DNA of 64,000 nucleotides. It comes from Lysobacter sp. S4-A87. Its GTDB lineage: Bacteria > Pseudomonadota > Gammaproteobacteria > Xanthomonadales > Xanthomonadaceae. Both the position numbers and the translations under genes were made by a program. The DNA lies in the NCBI RefSeq assembly GCF_022637455.1, contig NZ_CP093341.1, positions 930,001 to 994,000 on the forward strand, read 5' to 3'. How positions within the stretch are numbered: position 1 is the stretch's first letter; every line of letters starts with the position of its first letter. The notes beneath the pieces were generated by a model. That model was not told the DNA's origin. It saw only the letters and a list, made by a program, of their open reading frames with translations, and did not search any database. Of this stretch, positions 1 through 9,318 are shown piece after piece.

Positions 1-357
1 CTGCGCCCGCCAATCGGAAACCGCATCTTCGGTTGCGACGACTGCCAGCTGATCTGCCCCTGGAACAAGTTCGCCAAACGCACCGACGAGGCGGATTTCC
101 GCGCCCGCAACGACCTCGACAAGGCCACGCTGGTGCAGCTGTTCGCATGGAGCGAGGAGGAATTCCTGCAGCGCACCGAAGGCACTGCGATCCGGCGCAG
201 CGGGCATGAGCGCTGGCTGCGCAATATCGCAGTCGCATTGGGCAATGCGCGCGGCAGCGCCGAGGTTATTTCGGCGCTGAAGTCGCGGCGCGAATCAGCC
301 AGCCCGATGGTGCGCGAACACATCGAGTGGGCGCTGCGGCGACATCACGCGGGGTGA
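1..357 (+). CDS. queG: Epoxyqueuosine reductase, C-terminal part (5' end outside window)
   Basis: The frame is open from the first base and stops at 357, giving the last 118 residues. QueG reduces epoxyqueuosine to queuosine in tRNA, the last step of queuosine synthesis, using cobalamin and two 4Fe-4S clusters in the cytoplasm. Visible here is a cysteine cluster CDDCQLICPWN (residues 12-22 of the fragment), typical of the ferredoxin-like cluster region, followed by the helical tail with RRSGHERWLRN, which is characteristic of the family C-terminus. The catalytic and cobalamin-binding parts lie upstream of the window. It converges on pgi with a hairpin between them. Confidence 0.9.
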   Translation: MRPPIGNRIFGCDDCQLICPWNKFAKRTDEADFRARNDLDKATLVQLFAWSEEEFLQRTEGTAIRRSGHERWLRNIAVALGNARGSAEVISALKSRRESASPMVREHIEWALRRHHAG

Positions 358-366
358 CGGGCCTGG

Positions 367-386
367 ATCCCGGCGTTCGCCGGGAT
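367..386. repeat. Short palindromic hairpin between convergent queG and pgi
   Basis: A near-perfect inverted repeat (ATCCCGGCG, loop TT, CGCCGGGAT) sits 9 bp after the queG stop. The surrounding sequence (CTGGATCCCGGCGTTCGCCG) resembles a dispersed intergenic palindrome common in many GC-rich proteobacteria. No T-run follows, so a terminator role in either direction is only possible. Confidence 0.5.
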
Positions 387-412
387 GACGGTGGCGCGGA
401 TGACGGCTCGCG

Positions 413-1921
413 TCAGCGCAGTCGCGCCAACAGCTCCCGCGTCACCGGATCGTCGGCCTGCGCTTCGCCCGCCAGCGCCGGCAGCAACCGGCTCGCCACC
501 TGCTTGCCCAGCTCCACGCCGAACTGATCGAAGGCGTTGATGCCCCAGATCACCGACTGCAGGTAAACACTGTGCTCGTACATCGCCAGCAGCGCGCCGA
601 ACGCCTGCGGCGTCAGTGCGTCGAGCAGGATCATGGTGCTCGGCCGGCCACCGGCATAGGCACGGGCCGGATCGTCGCTGGCCTGGCCGTTGGCGAAGGC
701 CTCGGTCTGCGCCAGCAGGTTGGCCTGCAGCGCGCGGTGGTTGTCAGGGTACGGCGCATCGGATCGCACCACACCGATGAAATCCGCAGGCACGATCGAA
801 GTGCCCTGGTGCAAGGCCTGGAAGAAGCTGTGCTGGGTGTCGGTGCCGGCACCGCCCCACCACACCGGCACGGTGTCGACCGTGACCGGGGAGCCGTCCG
901 TGCGCACCGACTTGCCCAGGCTTTCCATCACCAGCTGCTGCAGGTAGTTGGACAACAGCTTGAGGCGCTCGTCGTAGGCGAGCACCGCCTGCGTGGCATA
1001 GCCCAGGCCGTTGCGGTTCCAGATCGCGGTCAGGGCGTGCCAGGCGGCCAGGTTCTGCGGCAGTGGCGTGACCAGGACGTGCGCGTCCATCTGCGAGGCG
1101 CCATCGAGCATCGCCTCGAACGCGTCCATGCCGATCGCCAGTGCGATCGGGAAACCCACCGCCGACCACAGCGAATAGCGACCGCCCACCCAGTCCCACA
1201 TCGGCAGGATGCGCTCGGGCGGAATCGAGAAGGCTTCCGCGGCGCGCTCGACATTCGCCGACACGGCAAACAGCCGCTCGGTTCCGCCCAGCCAGTCGCG
1301 CAGGATCGCGCCGTTGAGCAGCGTCTCCTGGGTGCCGAAGGTCTTGGAGATCAGTACCGCCGCGGTGCGACGCGGATCGAGGCGGGCCAGCACGCGCTGG
1401 GCGGCGTGACCGTCGACGTTGGACAGGAAGTGGACGCGGAAACGCCCCGGCGCGGCGCCCGTCAGCGCATCGACCGCCAGGCGCGGACCGAGGTCGGAAC
1501 CGCCGATGCCGACGCTGACGATGTCGGTGACGTCGCTGGCAGCCAGCGCATCGACCAGCGCACGCATGCGGGCACGCGCTTGCAGTGCCTGCGCATGCGC
1601 GGCACGCGCCACCGGCGACGCCGACACGTCGCCGCGCAGCGCGGTGTGCAGCACGCTGCGGCCTTCGGTCAGGTTGATCTTCTCGCCGTCGAACTGCGCC
1701 TGCAGCATCTGCCGCACGCCGGCCTGCTCGGCCAGTTCGAACAGCGACGCCAACGCATCGCGGTCGTAATGCTGGCGGGCGAAGTTGGCGTAGACCGGAC
1801 CGACGCGCACGGCAAACTGCTGCGCACGCGCCGGGTCTGCGGCGACCAGGTCCTTCAGCGGGGTTTGGATGACGCGCCCTGCCTGGGCGCGCAGACGGCT
1901 CAGACGGGCATCGGCATCCAT
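413..1921 (-). CDS. pgi: Glucose-6-phosphate isomerase
   Basis: This 502-residue protein interconverts glucose-6-phosphate and fructose-6-phosphate in the cytoplasm. Both family signatures are visible: [13 protein letters not shown] in the middle and [13 protein letters not shown] near the C-terminus. The phosphate-binding stretches [12 protein letters not shown] and [11 protein letters not shown] are intact. The length fits the shorter pgi form seen in Xanthomonads rather than the 549-residue E. coli form. The start lies 7 bp beyond the panD stop (1929), so it is probably the last gene of the pcnB-folK-panBCD transcript. Its product also feeds the sugar-nucleotide supply for the polysaccharide locus later in the window. 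Confidence 0.96.
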   Translation of the reverse strand: MDADARLSRLRAQAGRVIQTPLKDLVAADPARAQQFAVRVGPVYANFARQHYDRDALASLFELAEQAGVRQMLQAQFDGEKINLTEGRSVLHTALRGDVSASPVARAAHAQALQARARMRALVDALAASDVTDIVSVGIGGSDLGPRLAVDALTGAAPGRFRVHFLSNVDGHAAQRVLARLDPRRTAAVLISKTFGTQETLLNGAILRDWLGGTERLFAVSANVERAAEAFSIPPERILPMWDWVGGRYSLWSAVGFPIALAIGMDAFEAMLDGASQMDAHVLVTPLPQNLAAWHALTAIWNRNGLGYATQAVLAYDERLKLLSNYLQQLVMESLGKSVRTDGSPVTVDTVPVWWGGAGTDTQHSFFQALHQGTSIVPADFIGVVRSDAPYPDNHRALQANLLAQTEAFANGQASDDPARAYAGGRPSTMILLDALTPQAFGALLAMYEHSVYLQSVIWGINAFDQFGVELGKQVASRLLPALAGEAQADDPVTRELLARLR

Positions 1922-1928
1922 GGGCAGG

Positions 1929-2309
1929 TCAGGCTGCCTGTGCCGGCATCGAACGGTTGGTGTGCGTCAGCGCGTTGTGGCGGTCGACATAGACCAGCGT
2001 CGGCTTGTACTTGGCTGCCTCGGCCTCGTCGCAGACGCCGTAGGCGCAGATGATCACCAGGTCGCCGGGCTGCGCGCAGTGGGCGGCGGCACCGTTGACC
2101 GAGATCACGCCGCTGCCCTCTTCGCCACGGATGGCGTAGGTGACGAAGCGCTGGCCGTTGTTGACGTTGTAGATGTGGATCTGCTCGTACTCGCGGATAC
2201 CCGAGATGTCGAGCAGGCGCCCGTCGATCGCGCACGAACCTTCGTAGTGAAGCTCGGCGTGGGTCACGGTGGCGCGGTGGATCTTGGCCTTGAGTACGTT
2301 CAGTTGCAT
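1929..2309 (-). CDS. panD: Aspartate 1-decarboxylase precursor
   Basis: PanD makes beta-alanine from aspartate for pantothenate and CoA synthesis. I chose the start at 2309 ([12 protein letters not shown]), which gives 126 residues, the usual family length; an upstream in-frame ATG at 2354 would add 15 unrelated residues. The proenzyme self-cleaves at Gly24-Ser25 to give a pyruvoyl group, and the expected YEGSC motif places G24 and S25 exactly there. It lies between panC and pgi on the same strand. Confidence 0.95.
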   Translation of the reverse strand: MQLNVLKAKIHRATVTHAELHYEGSCAIDGRLLDISGIREYEQIHIYNVNNGQRFVTYAIRGEEGSGVISVNGAAAHCAQPGDLVIICAYGVCDEAEAAKYKPTLVYVDRHNALTHTNRSMPAQAA

Positions 2310-2456
2310 TGTGTGGGGCTCCGGCCGCGGGCATGCGGACGCGTCAGACCGCAAGTCTAGCAGCGCATGGCGCAGTGCAACATCTCCCCGCCCCCCGGAT
2401 TGACACCGCCAGTGGAACGGTTCAGACCGCCGTGGAAGCCCGGTTCGGCGGACGCT

Positions 2457-3305
2457 TCAGCCGCCGAATTCGAGGTTGTCGATCAGCCGGGTCCGGCCCA
2501 GGCGGGCCGCGATCAGGGCCACCCGGGACCCGCCTTCACCGTCCGCCGGCTCGGTCAGGTCCTGGCGCCGCACTGCGGCGTAGTCAGGGACGAAGCCGTC
2601 CGCTTCCAGGCGCTGGATCGCCCCGGCCTCGACCGTCGCACGCGGCGTGCCGGCCGCGATCTCTTCGCGCATGGCCAGCAGGCAGCGGTGGATCGCCGCC
2701 GCCTGGCCGCGCTCGTCCGCAGACAGATACTGATTGCGCGAACTCATCGCCAGACCATTGTCCTCGCGGACGATGTCGGCACCGACCAGTTCGATCGCGA
2801 ACGCCAGGTCGCGGACCATGTAGCGGATGACCGCCAGCTGCTGGTAATCCTTGCGGCCGAACACGGCCACGTCCGGCTGGACCTGGTTGAACAGGCGCGA
2901 CACCACGGTGGCGACGCCGTCGAAATGCCCCGGGCGATGAGCGCCCTCCAGGGTCGTGCTGACGCCCGGCACCTGCACCCGCACCGTCGCCTCGACACCG
3001 TAGGGATACATGGTGTCCACCGACGGCAGCCACATCGCATCGCAGCCCGCCGCTTCCAGGCCACGGGCATCGGCTTCGGGCGTGCGCGGGTATTGGGCGA
3101 AGTCGTCGTTCGGGCCGAACTGGGTCGGGTTGACGAACACGCTGGTGATGACGCGATCGGCATGCTGGCGCGCCAGGCGAACCAGCGAGAAATGGCCTTC
3201 GTGCAGGTTGCCCATGGTCGGCACCAGCGCCACGCGCAGGCCGTCGCGGCGCCACTGCGCCACCCGCGCTCGCAGCGCGGCAAGTTCGGTGATGGTCTCG
3301 ATCAT
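2457..3305 (-). CDS. panC: Pantothenate synthetase
   Basis: PanC joins pantoate and beta-alanine using ATP. The start at 3305 (MIETITELAALRARV) gives 282 residues, the normal length; a longer frame to 3413 would run into panB with sequence foreign to the family. ATP-site motifs are present: TMGNLHEGHFSLV near residue 30 (HxGH-type) and MSSRNQYLS in the second half, along with the pantoate-binding region PTQFGPNDDF. It sits between panB (85-bp gap) and panD in a pantothenate operon. Confidence 0.95.
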   Translation of the reverse strand: MIETITELAALRARVAQWRRDGLRVALVPTMGNLHEGHFSLVRLARQHADRVITSVFVNPTQFGPNDDFAQYPRTPEADARGLEAAGCDAMWLPSVDTMYPYGVEATVRVQVPGVSTTLEGAHRPGHFDGVATVVSRLFNQVQPDVAVFGRKDYQQLAVIRYMVRDLAFAIELVGADIVREDNGLAMSSRNQYLSADERGQAAAIHRCLLAMREEIAAGTPRATVEAGAIQRLEADGFVPDYAAVRRQDLTEPADGEGGSRVALIAARLGRTRLIDNLEFGG

Positions 3306-3390
3306 GGCGTGCTTGTCGGAGCTTGCCTTGCGGGAGTCTGCGTTGCGGTGGTTTGCGACGTGCGCGCCGGAAGTGACGGGAGTGCGGCGG

Positions 3391-4209
3391 TCAGGCATAG
3401 GAGTGTTCGGCATCCGGGAAGCTGCCGTCGCGAACGGCCTGGGCGAAGGACTGGACAGCGCCCGCTACCGAGCCGCCCTCGGCGAGGAAATCCTTGACGA
3501 AACGCGGCCGGCGATGGCCCGAACCCAGGCCGAGCAGGTCGTGCAGCACCAGCACCTGGCCGTCGCATTGGGGGCCTGCGCCTATCCCGACGGTGGGAAT
3601 GGCCAGGTCGGCGGTGATCGCCGCGGCGACAGGGGTCGGCACGCATTCGAGCACCAGCAGGGTGGCGCCGGCCTCGGCGACCGCGCGCGCATCGGCGCGC
3701 AGGCGCGCAGCCGCGGCTTCGTCGCGACCCTGGACCTTGTAGCCGCCCAGGCGCAACACCGACTGCGGCGTCAGCCCCAGGTGGGCGCAGACGGGAATCT
3801 CGCGCTCGACCAGGAATCGGATGACCTCGAGCTTGTGACCGGCCCCTTCGAGCTTGACCATCGCCGCGCCGGCCTGCAGCAGCTGCACCGAGGCATCGAG
3901 TGCGCGCTCGGGCGTGGCGTCGGCCTGGAACGGCAGGTCGGCGATCAGCAAGGCCTTGTCGAGACCGCGGGCGACGCAGGCGGTGTGGTAGGCGACGTCG
4001 GCCGTGGTCACCGGCAGCGTGCTGTCGTGACCCTGCACCACCATGCCGAGCGAATCGCCGACCAGCACCAGGTCGACGCCGGCGGCGTCCATGGTGCGGG
4101 CGAACCCGGCGTCGTAGCAGGTCAGCATGACCAGCCGGCGGCCGTCGCGCTTGGCGTCGGCCAGGGCCGGCACGGTCCAGGGCTTGTCGTTGGGGGTTCC
4201 GCTGTACAT
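3391..4209 (-). CDS. panB: 3-methyl-2-oxobutanoate hydroxymethyltransferase (ketopantoate hydroxymethyltransferase)
   Basis: PanB uses methylene-tetrahydrofolate to hydroxymethylate ketoisovalerate, the first committed step to pantoate. The 272-residue protein has the TIM-barrel signature [27 protein letters not shown] near its N-terminus (shown here by its core, DAGFAR and VGDSLGMV) and the conserved [14 protein letters not shown] segment around residue 200. The linkage with folK upstream is logical because PanB depends on folate. It is followed by panC and panD. Confidence 0.96.
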   Translation of the reverse strand: MYSGTPNDKPWTVPALADAKRDGRRLVMLTCYDAGFARTMDAAGVDLVLVGDSLGMVVQGHDSTLPVTTADVAYHTACVARGLDKALLIADLPFQADATPERALDASVQLLQAGAAMVKLEGAGHKLEVIRFLVEREIPVCAHLGLTPQSVLRLGGYKVQGRDEAAAARLRADARAVAEAGATLLVLECVPTPVAAAITADLAIPTVGIGAGPQCDGQVLVLHDLLGLGSGHRRPRFVKDFLAEGGSVAGAVQSFAQAVRDGSFPDAEHSYA

Positions 4210-4294
4210 GGCGTGGGGTACCGGTTGTCGGCGCGGGTTGGCGAGGCACGGGGTTCACCCGCTGGGTGCGACGGCGACCGCCAGCCGGGGACGG

Positions 4295-4828
4295 CTACGG
4301 GCGATCGCGGGCTGGATCGACGAGAAGATCGGCATACGTTACCGCCTCGACCTCCCCCGGTTCCATCTTCGCCAGCGCCTGGTGCGCCGGGCCGATGCCG
4401 GGGATGACCGCGCCGGGGGCGATTTCGAGCAGCGGCACCAGCACGAACGCGCGCTCGTGCAGGTGCGGGTGCGGTACATGCAGGCCCGGTTCGTTGATCT
4501 GCGCGTCGCCGTAGAGCAGCAGGTCGAGGTCGAGCGTGCGCGGGCCCCAGCGATCGCTGCCGTCGGCCTGGCGGTCGCGGCCGGCGGTGCGCTCGATCGC
4601 GAGCAGGTCGGCGAGCAACTGCTGCGGCGTCCGCTGCGTTTCCAGCATCGCCACGGCATTGATGAAATCGGGCTGCTCGGTGACGCCCCACGCCGGCGTG
4701 CGGTACAGGCGCGAGGCTTTCAGCAGGCGCGTGCCGTCGCTCGCCGCCAGGGCGACAAACGCCGCGCGCAGGACGGCGATGCTGTCGCCCAGGTTGCTGC
4801 CCAGGCCAACGAACGCGGTGACTGTCAT
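4295..4828 (-). CDS. folK: 2-amino-4-hydroxy-6-hydroxymethyldihydropteridine pyrophosphokinase
   Basis: FolK transfers pyrophosphate from ATP to hydroxymethyl-dihydropterin in folate synthesis. The start at 4828 (MTVTAFVGLGSNLGDS) gives 177 residues; the frame stays open to 4966, but that part overlaps pcnB and is not family-like. HPPK hallmarks are the N-terminal GLGSNLGD, the substrate loop QPDFINAVA, and the signature RWGPRTLDLDLLLYG. It lies 25 bp after pcnB and 85 bp before panB. Confidence 0.95.
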   Translation of the reverse strand: MTVTAFVGLGSNLGDSIAVLRAAFVALAASDGTRLLKASRLYRTPAWGVTEQPDFINAVAMLETQRTPQQLLADLLAIERTAGRDRQADGSDRWGPRTLDLDLLLYGDAQINEPGLHVPHPHLHERAFVLVPLLEIAPGAVIPGIGPAHQALAKMEPGEVEAVTYADLLVDPARDRP

Positions 4829-4853
4829 GGCCGGAAGTTCCGCCCTGCCCGCC

Positions 4854-6188
4854 TCATTCCTGGCTGGTGGCGGGCTTGCGGCGACGGCGGCGACGCTTGC
4901 GCGGTGCATCGTCGTCTTCGGCCTGCGCGGCGCGCTCGGTTTCCAGCTCGGCGATGGCAACGGCATCTCCGGGATTGGCCTGCGCCTCGCGCCAGAATGC
5001 GACGTCTTCGGCGTGCTCGTCCGACGCGGTCAGGCGCAAGCCGAGGAAATCGAACGCGGCGCGGAAACGCGGATGGGCAAGCGTGCGGAACACGCGCTTG
5101 CGCTGGCGCAGCGAGAAACGCGACTGCAGCAGCCAGATCTCCTGCATCGGCAGCGAGAAGCGGCGCGGCAGCGCGATGGTTTCGAGCTGGTGCACGGTGA
5201 CGCGGTCGGCGGCGCGTCGCTGCGCCTCGGCCGTGTGCATGCCCTGCGCCTGCAGCGCCATCAACGCGCGGCAGTACGCCGGCCACAGCAGCAGCGCGAA
5301 CAGGAACGCGGGCGATACCGGCTCGTCGTTGGCCACGCGCGCATCGGTGTTCTTCAGCCCTTCCAGCACCATCTTGCGCAGCGCACCGCTGCGGTTCGAC
5401 TTGAGCGCGGCGGCGGTTTCCGGCAGCAAAGCAGGCAGCAGGCCATGGCGCTCCAGGCCGAGGAAGCTCTTGACCGCATTGCCCGACAGGAACAGCTTCA
5501 GGCATTCCTCGAACAGGCGTGCCGGCGCGGACTCGCGCAGCAGCGGCGCCAGCACCGGGATGGGGGCCGCGGTCGCAGGTTCGATCTCGAAATCGAGCTT
5601 CGCCGCCAGGCGCACCGCGCGCAGCATGCGCACCGGATCCTCGCGATAGCGCGTCTCCGGGTCGCCGATCAGGCGCATCAGGCGGTTGCGCACGTCCTCG
5701 AAGCCGCCGACGTAGTCGCGCACCGAGAAATCCTCGATCGCGTAATACAGCGCGTTGGCGGTGAAGTCGCGACGGACCGCATCGTCCTCGATGGTGCCGT
5801 AGACGTTGTCGCGCAGCAGGCGACCGCCTTCGTGCAGCTCGCGGTCGCCGCTGCCGTCATCGGTGTTGGCGCGGAACGTCGCCACCTCGATGATCTCGCG
5901 GCCGTAGACCACGTGGGCGAGGCGGAAGCGACGGCCGATCAGGCGGCAGTTGCGAAACAGCCCCTTGACCTCTTCCGGGGTTGCATTGGTGGCCACGTCG
6001 AAATCCTTGGGGTGGCCGCCGATCAGCAGGTCACGGACTGCGCCGCCGACGAGGAAGGCGTCAAAGCCACCCTCGCGCAGGCGATACAGCACGCGCAGGG
6101 CATTGGGGCTGATATCCCGGCGCGACACATTGTGCTGGTCGCGCGGAATGGTTTGCAGCCTGAGTTGGATTTGGTTGTCGGATTCCAT
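4854..6188 (-). CDS. pcnB: Poly(A) polymerase I
   Basis: PcnB adds 3' poly(A) tails to RNA and so promotes its decay. I took the start at 6188 (MESDNQIQLRLQTIPR), giving 444 residues; an open extension to 6254 exists but reads as non-family sequence. The nucleotidyltransferase head shows GGAVRDLLIGG followed by KDFDVATNATPEEV, the DxD metal site of this superfamily, and the next motif RRFRLAHVVYG. The tail is very basic (RKRRRRRRK), as is usual for bacterial poly(A) polymerases. It is the first gene of the minus-strand run pcnB-folK-panB-panC-panD-pgi and is divergent from tRNA-Glu. Confidence 0.94.
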   Translation of the reverse strand: MESDNQIQLRLQTIPRDQHNVSRRDISPNALRVLYRLREGGFDAFLVGGAVRDLLIGGHPKDFDVATNATPEEVKGLFRNCRLIGRRFRLAHVVYGREIIEVATFRANTDDGSGDRELHEGGRLLRDNVYGTIEDDAVRRDFTANALYYAIEDFSVRDYVGGFEDVRNRLMRLIGDPETRYREDPVRMLRAVRLAAKLDFEIEPATAAPIPVLAPLLRESAPARLFEECLKLFLSGNAVKSFLGLERHGLLPALLPETAAALKSNRSGALRKMVLEGLKNTDARVANDEPVSPAFLFALLLWPAYCRALMALQAQGMHTAEAQRRAADRVTVHQLETIALPRRFSLPMQEIWLLQSRFSLRQRKRVFRTLAHPRFRAAFDFLGLRLTASDEHAEDVAFWREAQANPGDAVAIAELETERAAQAEDDDAPRKRRRRRRKPATSQE

Positions 6189-6230
6189 CGAGCGGGCGTT
6201 GCCGCAGTCCATTTTGGGTGTGGGAGGCCA

Positions 6231-6259
6231 TTGCCCAGGGCAGCGGCGCCGCATATACT
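6231..6259 (+). promoter_or_regulatory. Probable sigma-70 promoter of tRNA-Glu
   Basis: TTGCCC (6231-6236) and TATACT (6254-6259) are spaced by exactly 17 bp, close to the sigma-70 consensus. Transcription would start near 6266, about 56 bp before the mature tRNA. The site lies in the divergent gap between pcnB and the tRNA. Assignment is by motif only. Confidence 0.55.
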
Positions 6260-6321
6260 AGCAAGCCGCGCTGGGTTGAGAGCTTCGCGCCGGGGGTTAC
6301 GTTCCACTACCCGCTTTATCT

Positions 6322-6397
6322 GCACCCTTCGTCTAGAGGCCTAGGACGGTGCCCTCTCAAGGCATCAACACGGGTTCGAATCCCGTAGGGTGTACCA
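6322..6397 (+). tRNA. tRNA-Glu (anticodon CTC)
   Basis: The 76-base sequence folds as a cloverleaf. The acceptor arm GCACCCT pairs with AGGGTGT (first pair G-T), the T-arm contains GGTTCGAATCC, and the anticodon loop CTCTCAA gives anticodon CTC (glutamate GAG codons). The discriminator A is followed by an encoded CCA. The D-arm CGTCTAGAGGCCTAGGAC is typical of bacterial tRNA-Glu. A strong terminator follows within 10 bp. Confidence 0.96.
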
Positions 6398-6403
6398 ATT
6401 CCG

Positions 6404-6436
6404 AAGCCCGCGCAGCGATGCGCGGGCTTTTTCTTT
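6404..6436 (+). terminator. Rho-independent terminator of tRNA-Glu
   Basis: An 11-bp perfect stem (AAGCCCGCGCA pairing with TGCGCGGGCTT) with a GCGA tetraloop is followed by TTTTTCTTT. It starts 7 bases after the tRNA CCA end. Confidence 0.9.
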
Positions 6437-6451
6437 GGAGCCTCGCAGCCC

Positions 6452-6529
6452 CCGTAGCCCGGGTAAGCGCAGCGCACCCGGGGGGCGACCGCCGCCGACC
6501 CCGATTCGCTGCGCTTACCCGGGCTACGG
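6452..6529. repeat. Palindromic REP-like repeat, inverted pair (locus 1)
   Basis: A copy reading CCGTAGCCCGGGTAAGCGCA, continuing to GCGCACCCGGGG, at 6452-6483 is followed by an inverted copy ending CTTACCCGGGCTACGG at 6504-6529. The two arms can form one long hairpin. The same unit recurs at 13438-13471 (single) and 18952-19049 (inverted pair), always between genes. This is the layout of REP/BIME elements. Confidence 0.85.
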
Positions 6530-6597
6530 TGGTGGCGCGGCGAATCGCTACAATACGCAATGCCCGCCAGGGCCCTTCATTTCACGGAACCATCGCC

Positions 6598-6921
6598 ATG
6601 CCCTTCGTCGTCACCGAGAACTGCATCAAGTGCAAGTACACCGACTGCGTCGAGGTGTGCCCGGTCGACTGCTTCCATGAGGGCCCGAACTTCCTGGTGA
6701 TCGATCCGGACGAGTGCATCGACTGCACCCTGTGCGAGCCGGAATGCCCGATCAACGCGATCTACCCGGAGGACGACGTGCCGGCCGGACAGGAGGCGTT
6801 CGTCGCCCTCAACGCCGAGCTGGCCAAGGCCTGGCCGGTGATCACCACGCGCAAGGACGGCATGGCCGACGCCAAGGAATGGGAAGGCAAGCCTGGCAAG
6901 CTGGATATGCTGGAACGCTGA
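6598..6921 (+). CDS. fdxA: 7Fe ferredoxin
   Basis: This 107-residue cytoplasmic electron carrier holds one 3Fe-4S and one 4Fe-4S cluster. The start at 6598 gives [17 protein letters not shown], the standard N-terminus of the family, with a second cysteine set [12 protein letters not shown]. The longer frame from 6349 runs across the tRNA and repeat and is not coding. A -10-like TACAAT (6549-6554) lies 43 bp upstream, but no good -35 was seen. The C-terminal third ([15 protein letters not shown]) is the usual FdxA tail. It converges with the lipoprotein gene, with a bidirectional terminator between. Confidence 0.95.
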   Translation: MPFVVTENCIKCKYTDCVEVCPVDCFHEGPNFLVIDPDECIDCTLCEPECPINAIYPEDDVPAGQEAFVALNAELAKAWPVITTRKDGMADAKEWEGKPGKLDMLER

Positions 6922-6951
6922 AGCGGCTCCGGCAGGACGAAACAACGGGAT

Positions 6952-6984
6952 GAAAAAAAACGGGCGCCGATGGCGCCCGTTTTC
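6952..6984. terminator. Bidirectional intrinsic terminator
   Basis: The stem CGGGCGCC/GGCGCCCG (6961-6979, loop GAT) is preceded by eight A and followed by TTTT. It can therefore terminate both fdxA (+) and the dapA-lipoprotein transcript (-). Confidence 0.85.
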
Positions 6985-7002
6985 CTATGCCGCCGCGGTG
7001 GC

Positions 7003-7500
7003 TCAGCGAGCGACCAGGGCCGTGCGCAGCGTGTCGATCAGCTTCTTCGGCGCGTCGCCCGTGGCCGGCACGCCACGCGGGTCGACTGCGGCGACGTAGG
7101 CGCCGACATCGGCACCGGCCACGCGCACCAGGAAGTTGCTGCCTTCGTAGCTGACGTCATACACGCCCATGGCCTGGGCGCTGCTGGTGATCGTCACGCC
7201 TTCGACGGCCGCCAGTGCGGTGCCGACCTTGGCAAACACCTCGTCCCGCGTGCCGGTGACGGTGAAGCCGGTGCCGGCCAATGCGGGGTTGCCCAGCGCG
7301 GTGGCCGGGGTCGGCAGGTTGACGGCGGTGTCGGTGCGCGGCGCGTCCAGGTCCGGCGGAACTTCCAGCGGGCGCATCTCCGGCGCCTGCGCGTACAGGT
7401 CATTGCCCTTGCGGAACCAGCTACAGCCGGAACCGGCGGCGACACCGGCCAGCACCAGGGCGGCGACGGCGACGCGGGACATCGAAACGTTGGAACTCAT
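7003..7500 (-). CDS. BamC-like (NlpB/DapX family) outer-membrane lipoprotein
   Basis: The 165-residue product starts at 7500, 17 bp after dapA, and has a signal peptide (VAVAALVLAGVAAG) ending at a cysteine (SGC, about residue 26). The lipobox is loose, lacking Leu at -3. The next segment, EMRPLEVPPDLDAP, resembles the extended N-terminal arm of BamC, which contacts BamD in the outer-membrane protein assembly complex. The rest looks like one helix-grip domain, so it is shorter than E. coli BamC with its two. The dapA-nlpB order is conserved in E. coli, which supports the assignment. Family membership is inferred from motif and context. Confidence 0.7.
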   Translation of the reverse strand: MSSNVSMSRVAVAALVLAGVAAGSGCSWFRKGNDLYAQAPEMRPLEVPPDLDAPRTDTAVNLPTPATALGNPALAGTGFTVTGTRDEVFAKVGTALAAVEGVTITSSAQAMGVYDVSYEGSNFLVRVAGADVGAYVAAVDPRGVPATGDAPKKLIDTLRTALVAR

Positions 7501-7517
7501 GTAGCTCTCCTGCAGGG

Positions 7518-8423
7518 TCAGGCCGCGAGGGAATCGCGGCAGGCGTGTTCGAGTTCGCGGACGAGCATGTCGATCGTCGCGACGGAAGCAGTATGGGCCG
7601 CAGACAGCGGCAGCAGCGGCAGGCGCAGGCCGTGGCCGATGCCCTGGCGCTGCAGCAGCGCCTTCACCGGGATGGGATTGGGTTCGACACCCAGGAAGTC
7701 GTAGGCAGCGTGCATGCGCGCATCCAGTGCCTGCGCTTCGTCGCGACGGCCGCCACGGGCCAGGTCGGCGAGGCGCCGGAATGCATGCGGGAGCACATTC
7801 GACGCCACCGAGATGACGCCGTCGGCACCGGCCAGCATCGCGCGGCACGCGGTCGGGTCGTCACCGCTGAGCACGGCGAAGCCCTCGTCCTTGAATGCCA
7901 GCAGCGCAGCCATGCGCTCGGGTTCGCTGCGCGCTTCCTTGATGCCAATGATGCTCGCGTGCGGCGCCAGTTCGGCAACGGTTTCCGGCAGCAGGTCGCC
8001 GCCGGTGCGGCCCGGCACGTTGTAGAGCACGATCGGCAATGCGCCGTCGTCGGCGATGGCGCGGTAATGGGCGACCAGGCCAGCCTGGGTCGGGCGCACG
8101 TACGGCGGGGTCACCACCAGCGCGGCATCGGCGCCAAGGGCAGCCACGCGTCTCGTCAGCTCGATGGTTTTGGCGGTATTCGAAAGACCGGTACCGGCGA
8201 GGACCGGGATCGCACCGGCGACGCGTTCGACCGCGGTGCGCAGCAGCGCGTCGTACTCGGCGTCGAACAGCGCGGCGGCCTCGCCGGTGGAACCGGCGAC
8301 CACGATGGCCTGGGTGCCTGCCGCCAACTGCTGTTCGAGCAGTCGCTGCCAGGCGTCAAAGTCGATTTCGCCGGACGCGGTGAAAGGCGTCGCCAGCGCG
8401 GTGATGCTGCCGGAAAGTCGCAA
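7518..8423 (-). CDS. dapA: 4-hydroxy-tetrahydrodipicolinate synthase
   Basis: DapA condenses pyruvate with aspartate semialdehyde, opening the lysine and diaminopimelate branch. Family features are SITALATPF at the N-terminus, [11 protein letters not shown] (pyruvate-binding TGE), and the Schiff-base lysine in IIGIKEARS. The start is uncertain. TTG at 8423 gives [10 protein letters not shown] and 301 residues, matching known family starts; ATG at 8468 would give 316 residues, and neither has a clear Shine-Dalgarno. It is followed by the BamC-like lipoprotein and is divergent from gcvR. Confidence 0.92.
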   Translation of the reverse strand: MRLSGSITALATPFTASGEIDFDAWQRLLEQQLAAGTQAIVVAGSTGEAAALFDAEYDALLRTAVERVAGAIPVLAGTGLSNTAKTIELTRRVAALGADAALVVTPPYVRPTQAGLVAHYRAIADDGALPIVLYNVPGRTGGDLLPETVAELAPHASIIGIKEARSEPERMAALLAFKDEGFAVLSGDDPTACRAMLAGADGVISVASNVLPHAFRRLADLARGGRRDEAQALDARMHAAYDFLGVEPNPIPVKALLQRQGIGHGLRLPLLPLSAAHTASVATIDMLVRELEHACRDSLAA

Positions 8424-8693
8424 GTTGGGGTGCTCGGTACGCTGTTTACGGTGAATCCCGCACGGCATGTGCGGGCGCTGGATCGGTGGCCTGGCGGTCG
8501 TCCGGACCGTGCCCTGCCAACATGTTCTGCCGGCGGCCGGACGGCCGATCGGACGGGTCGTTCGGCCGGGATGATCGCACGGGATGTTACTTGCGGGCCG
8601 AAAGCGCGGGCAAGTATGCTGCCCGGCAACCACAGCCCGCTCACGGGCCGCCATTCAGTATCTGAGCACGTTGCTCCCCAAGCAGGCGCCGCC

Positions 8694-9254
8694 TTGACCG
8701 ATTCCGCTGCCCGGCCGTCGCCGAACGAAAACCACCTCCTGATCAACGCCTACACGACGCATCCGGAGACACCGCTGTTGTCGGTGACCCGCCGGATCGC
8801 CGATTCCGGCTGCAACCTGGTCGATGCGCGCCTGGCCACGGTCGGCCGCGACGTCTCTGTGACCGTGCTCGCGGTCGGCTCCTGGGACGCGGTCGCCAAG
8901 CTGGAGGCCATGCTGACGCGGCTGGAGCGCGAGGAAGGCCTGAAACTGGTCTGGTACCGCACCGGCGCCAAGCAGGTGCAGTCCAACCTGCTGCCGTACG
9001 TGGTCGAGGTCGTCGCCGCCGACAAGGCCGGGATCCTGTTCCAGCTGGCCGACTTCTTCGATCGCCAGGGCATCACCATCGAAAGCCTGCACAGCTCGCG
9101 CTATCGCGCCATGCAGACCGGGGCGGAGATGTTCTCGGCGCAGATCACCATTGGCGTGCCCTCGAGCATGCACATCGCCGCCCTGCGCGACGACTTCCTC
9201 GAGTTCTGCGACCACCTCAATCTCGACGCCATCATGGACCCGATGAAGTTCTAG
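8694..9254 (+). CDS. gcvR: GcvR-type ACT-domain regulator (glycine cleavage repressor-like)
   Basis: The protein has two ACT domains: LLINAYTTHPETPLLSVTRR at the start, and VEVVAADKAGILFQLADFF near residue 105. In E. coli, GcvR binds GcvA and represses the glycine cleavage operon; ACT domains usually sense amino acids. The preferred start is TTG at 8694 (LTDSAARPSPNENH, 186 residues); ATG at 8616 would add 26 residues of low-complexity sequence inside the divergent promoter region. It is divergent from dapA and upstream of bcp, an arrangement also seen in enterobacteria (dapA-gcvR-bcp). Confidence 0.85.
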   Translation: MTDSAARPSPNENHLLINAYTTHPETPLLSVTRRIADSGCNLVDARLATVGRDVSVTVLAVGSWDAVAKLEAMLTRLEREEGLKLVWYRTGAKQVQSNLLPYVVEVVAADKAGILFQLADFFDRQGITIESLHSSRYRAMQTGAEMFSAQITIGVPSSMHIAALRDDFLEFCDHLNLDAIMDPMKF

Positions 9255-9318
9255 GAATTCCGTGGTAGCGTCACGACAAAGCACGGCGACCTTCCCAGCG
9301 GAGTCGCCATCCCGGACG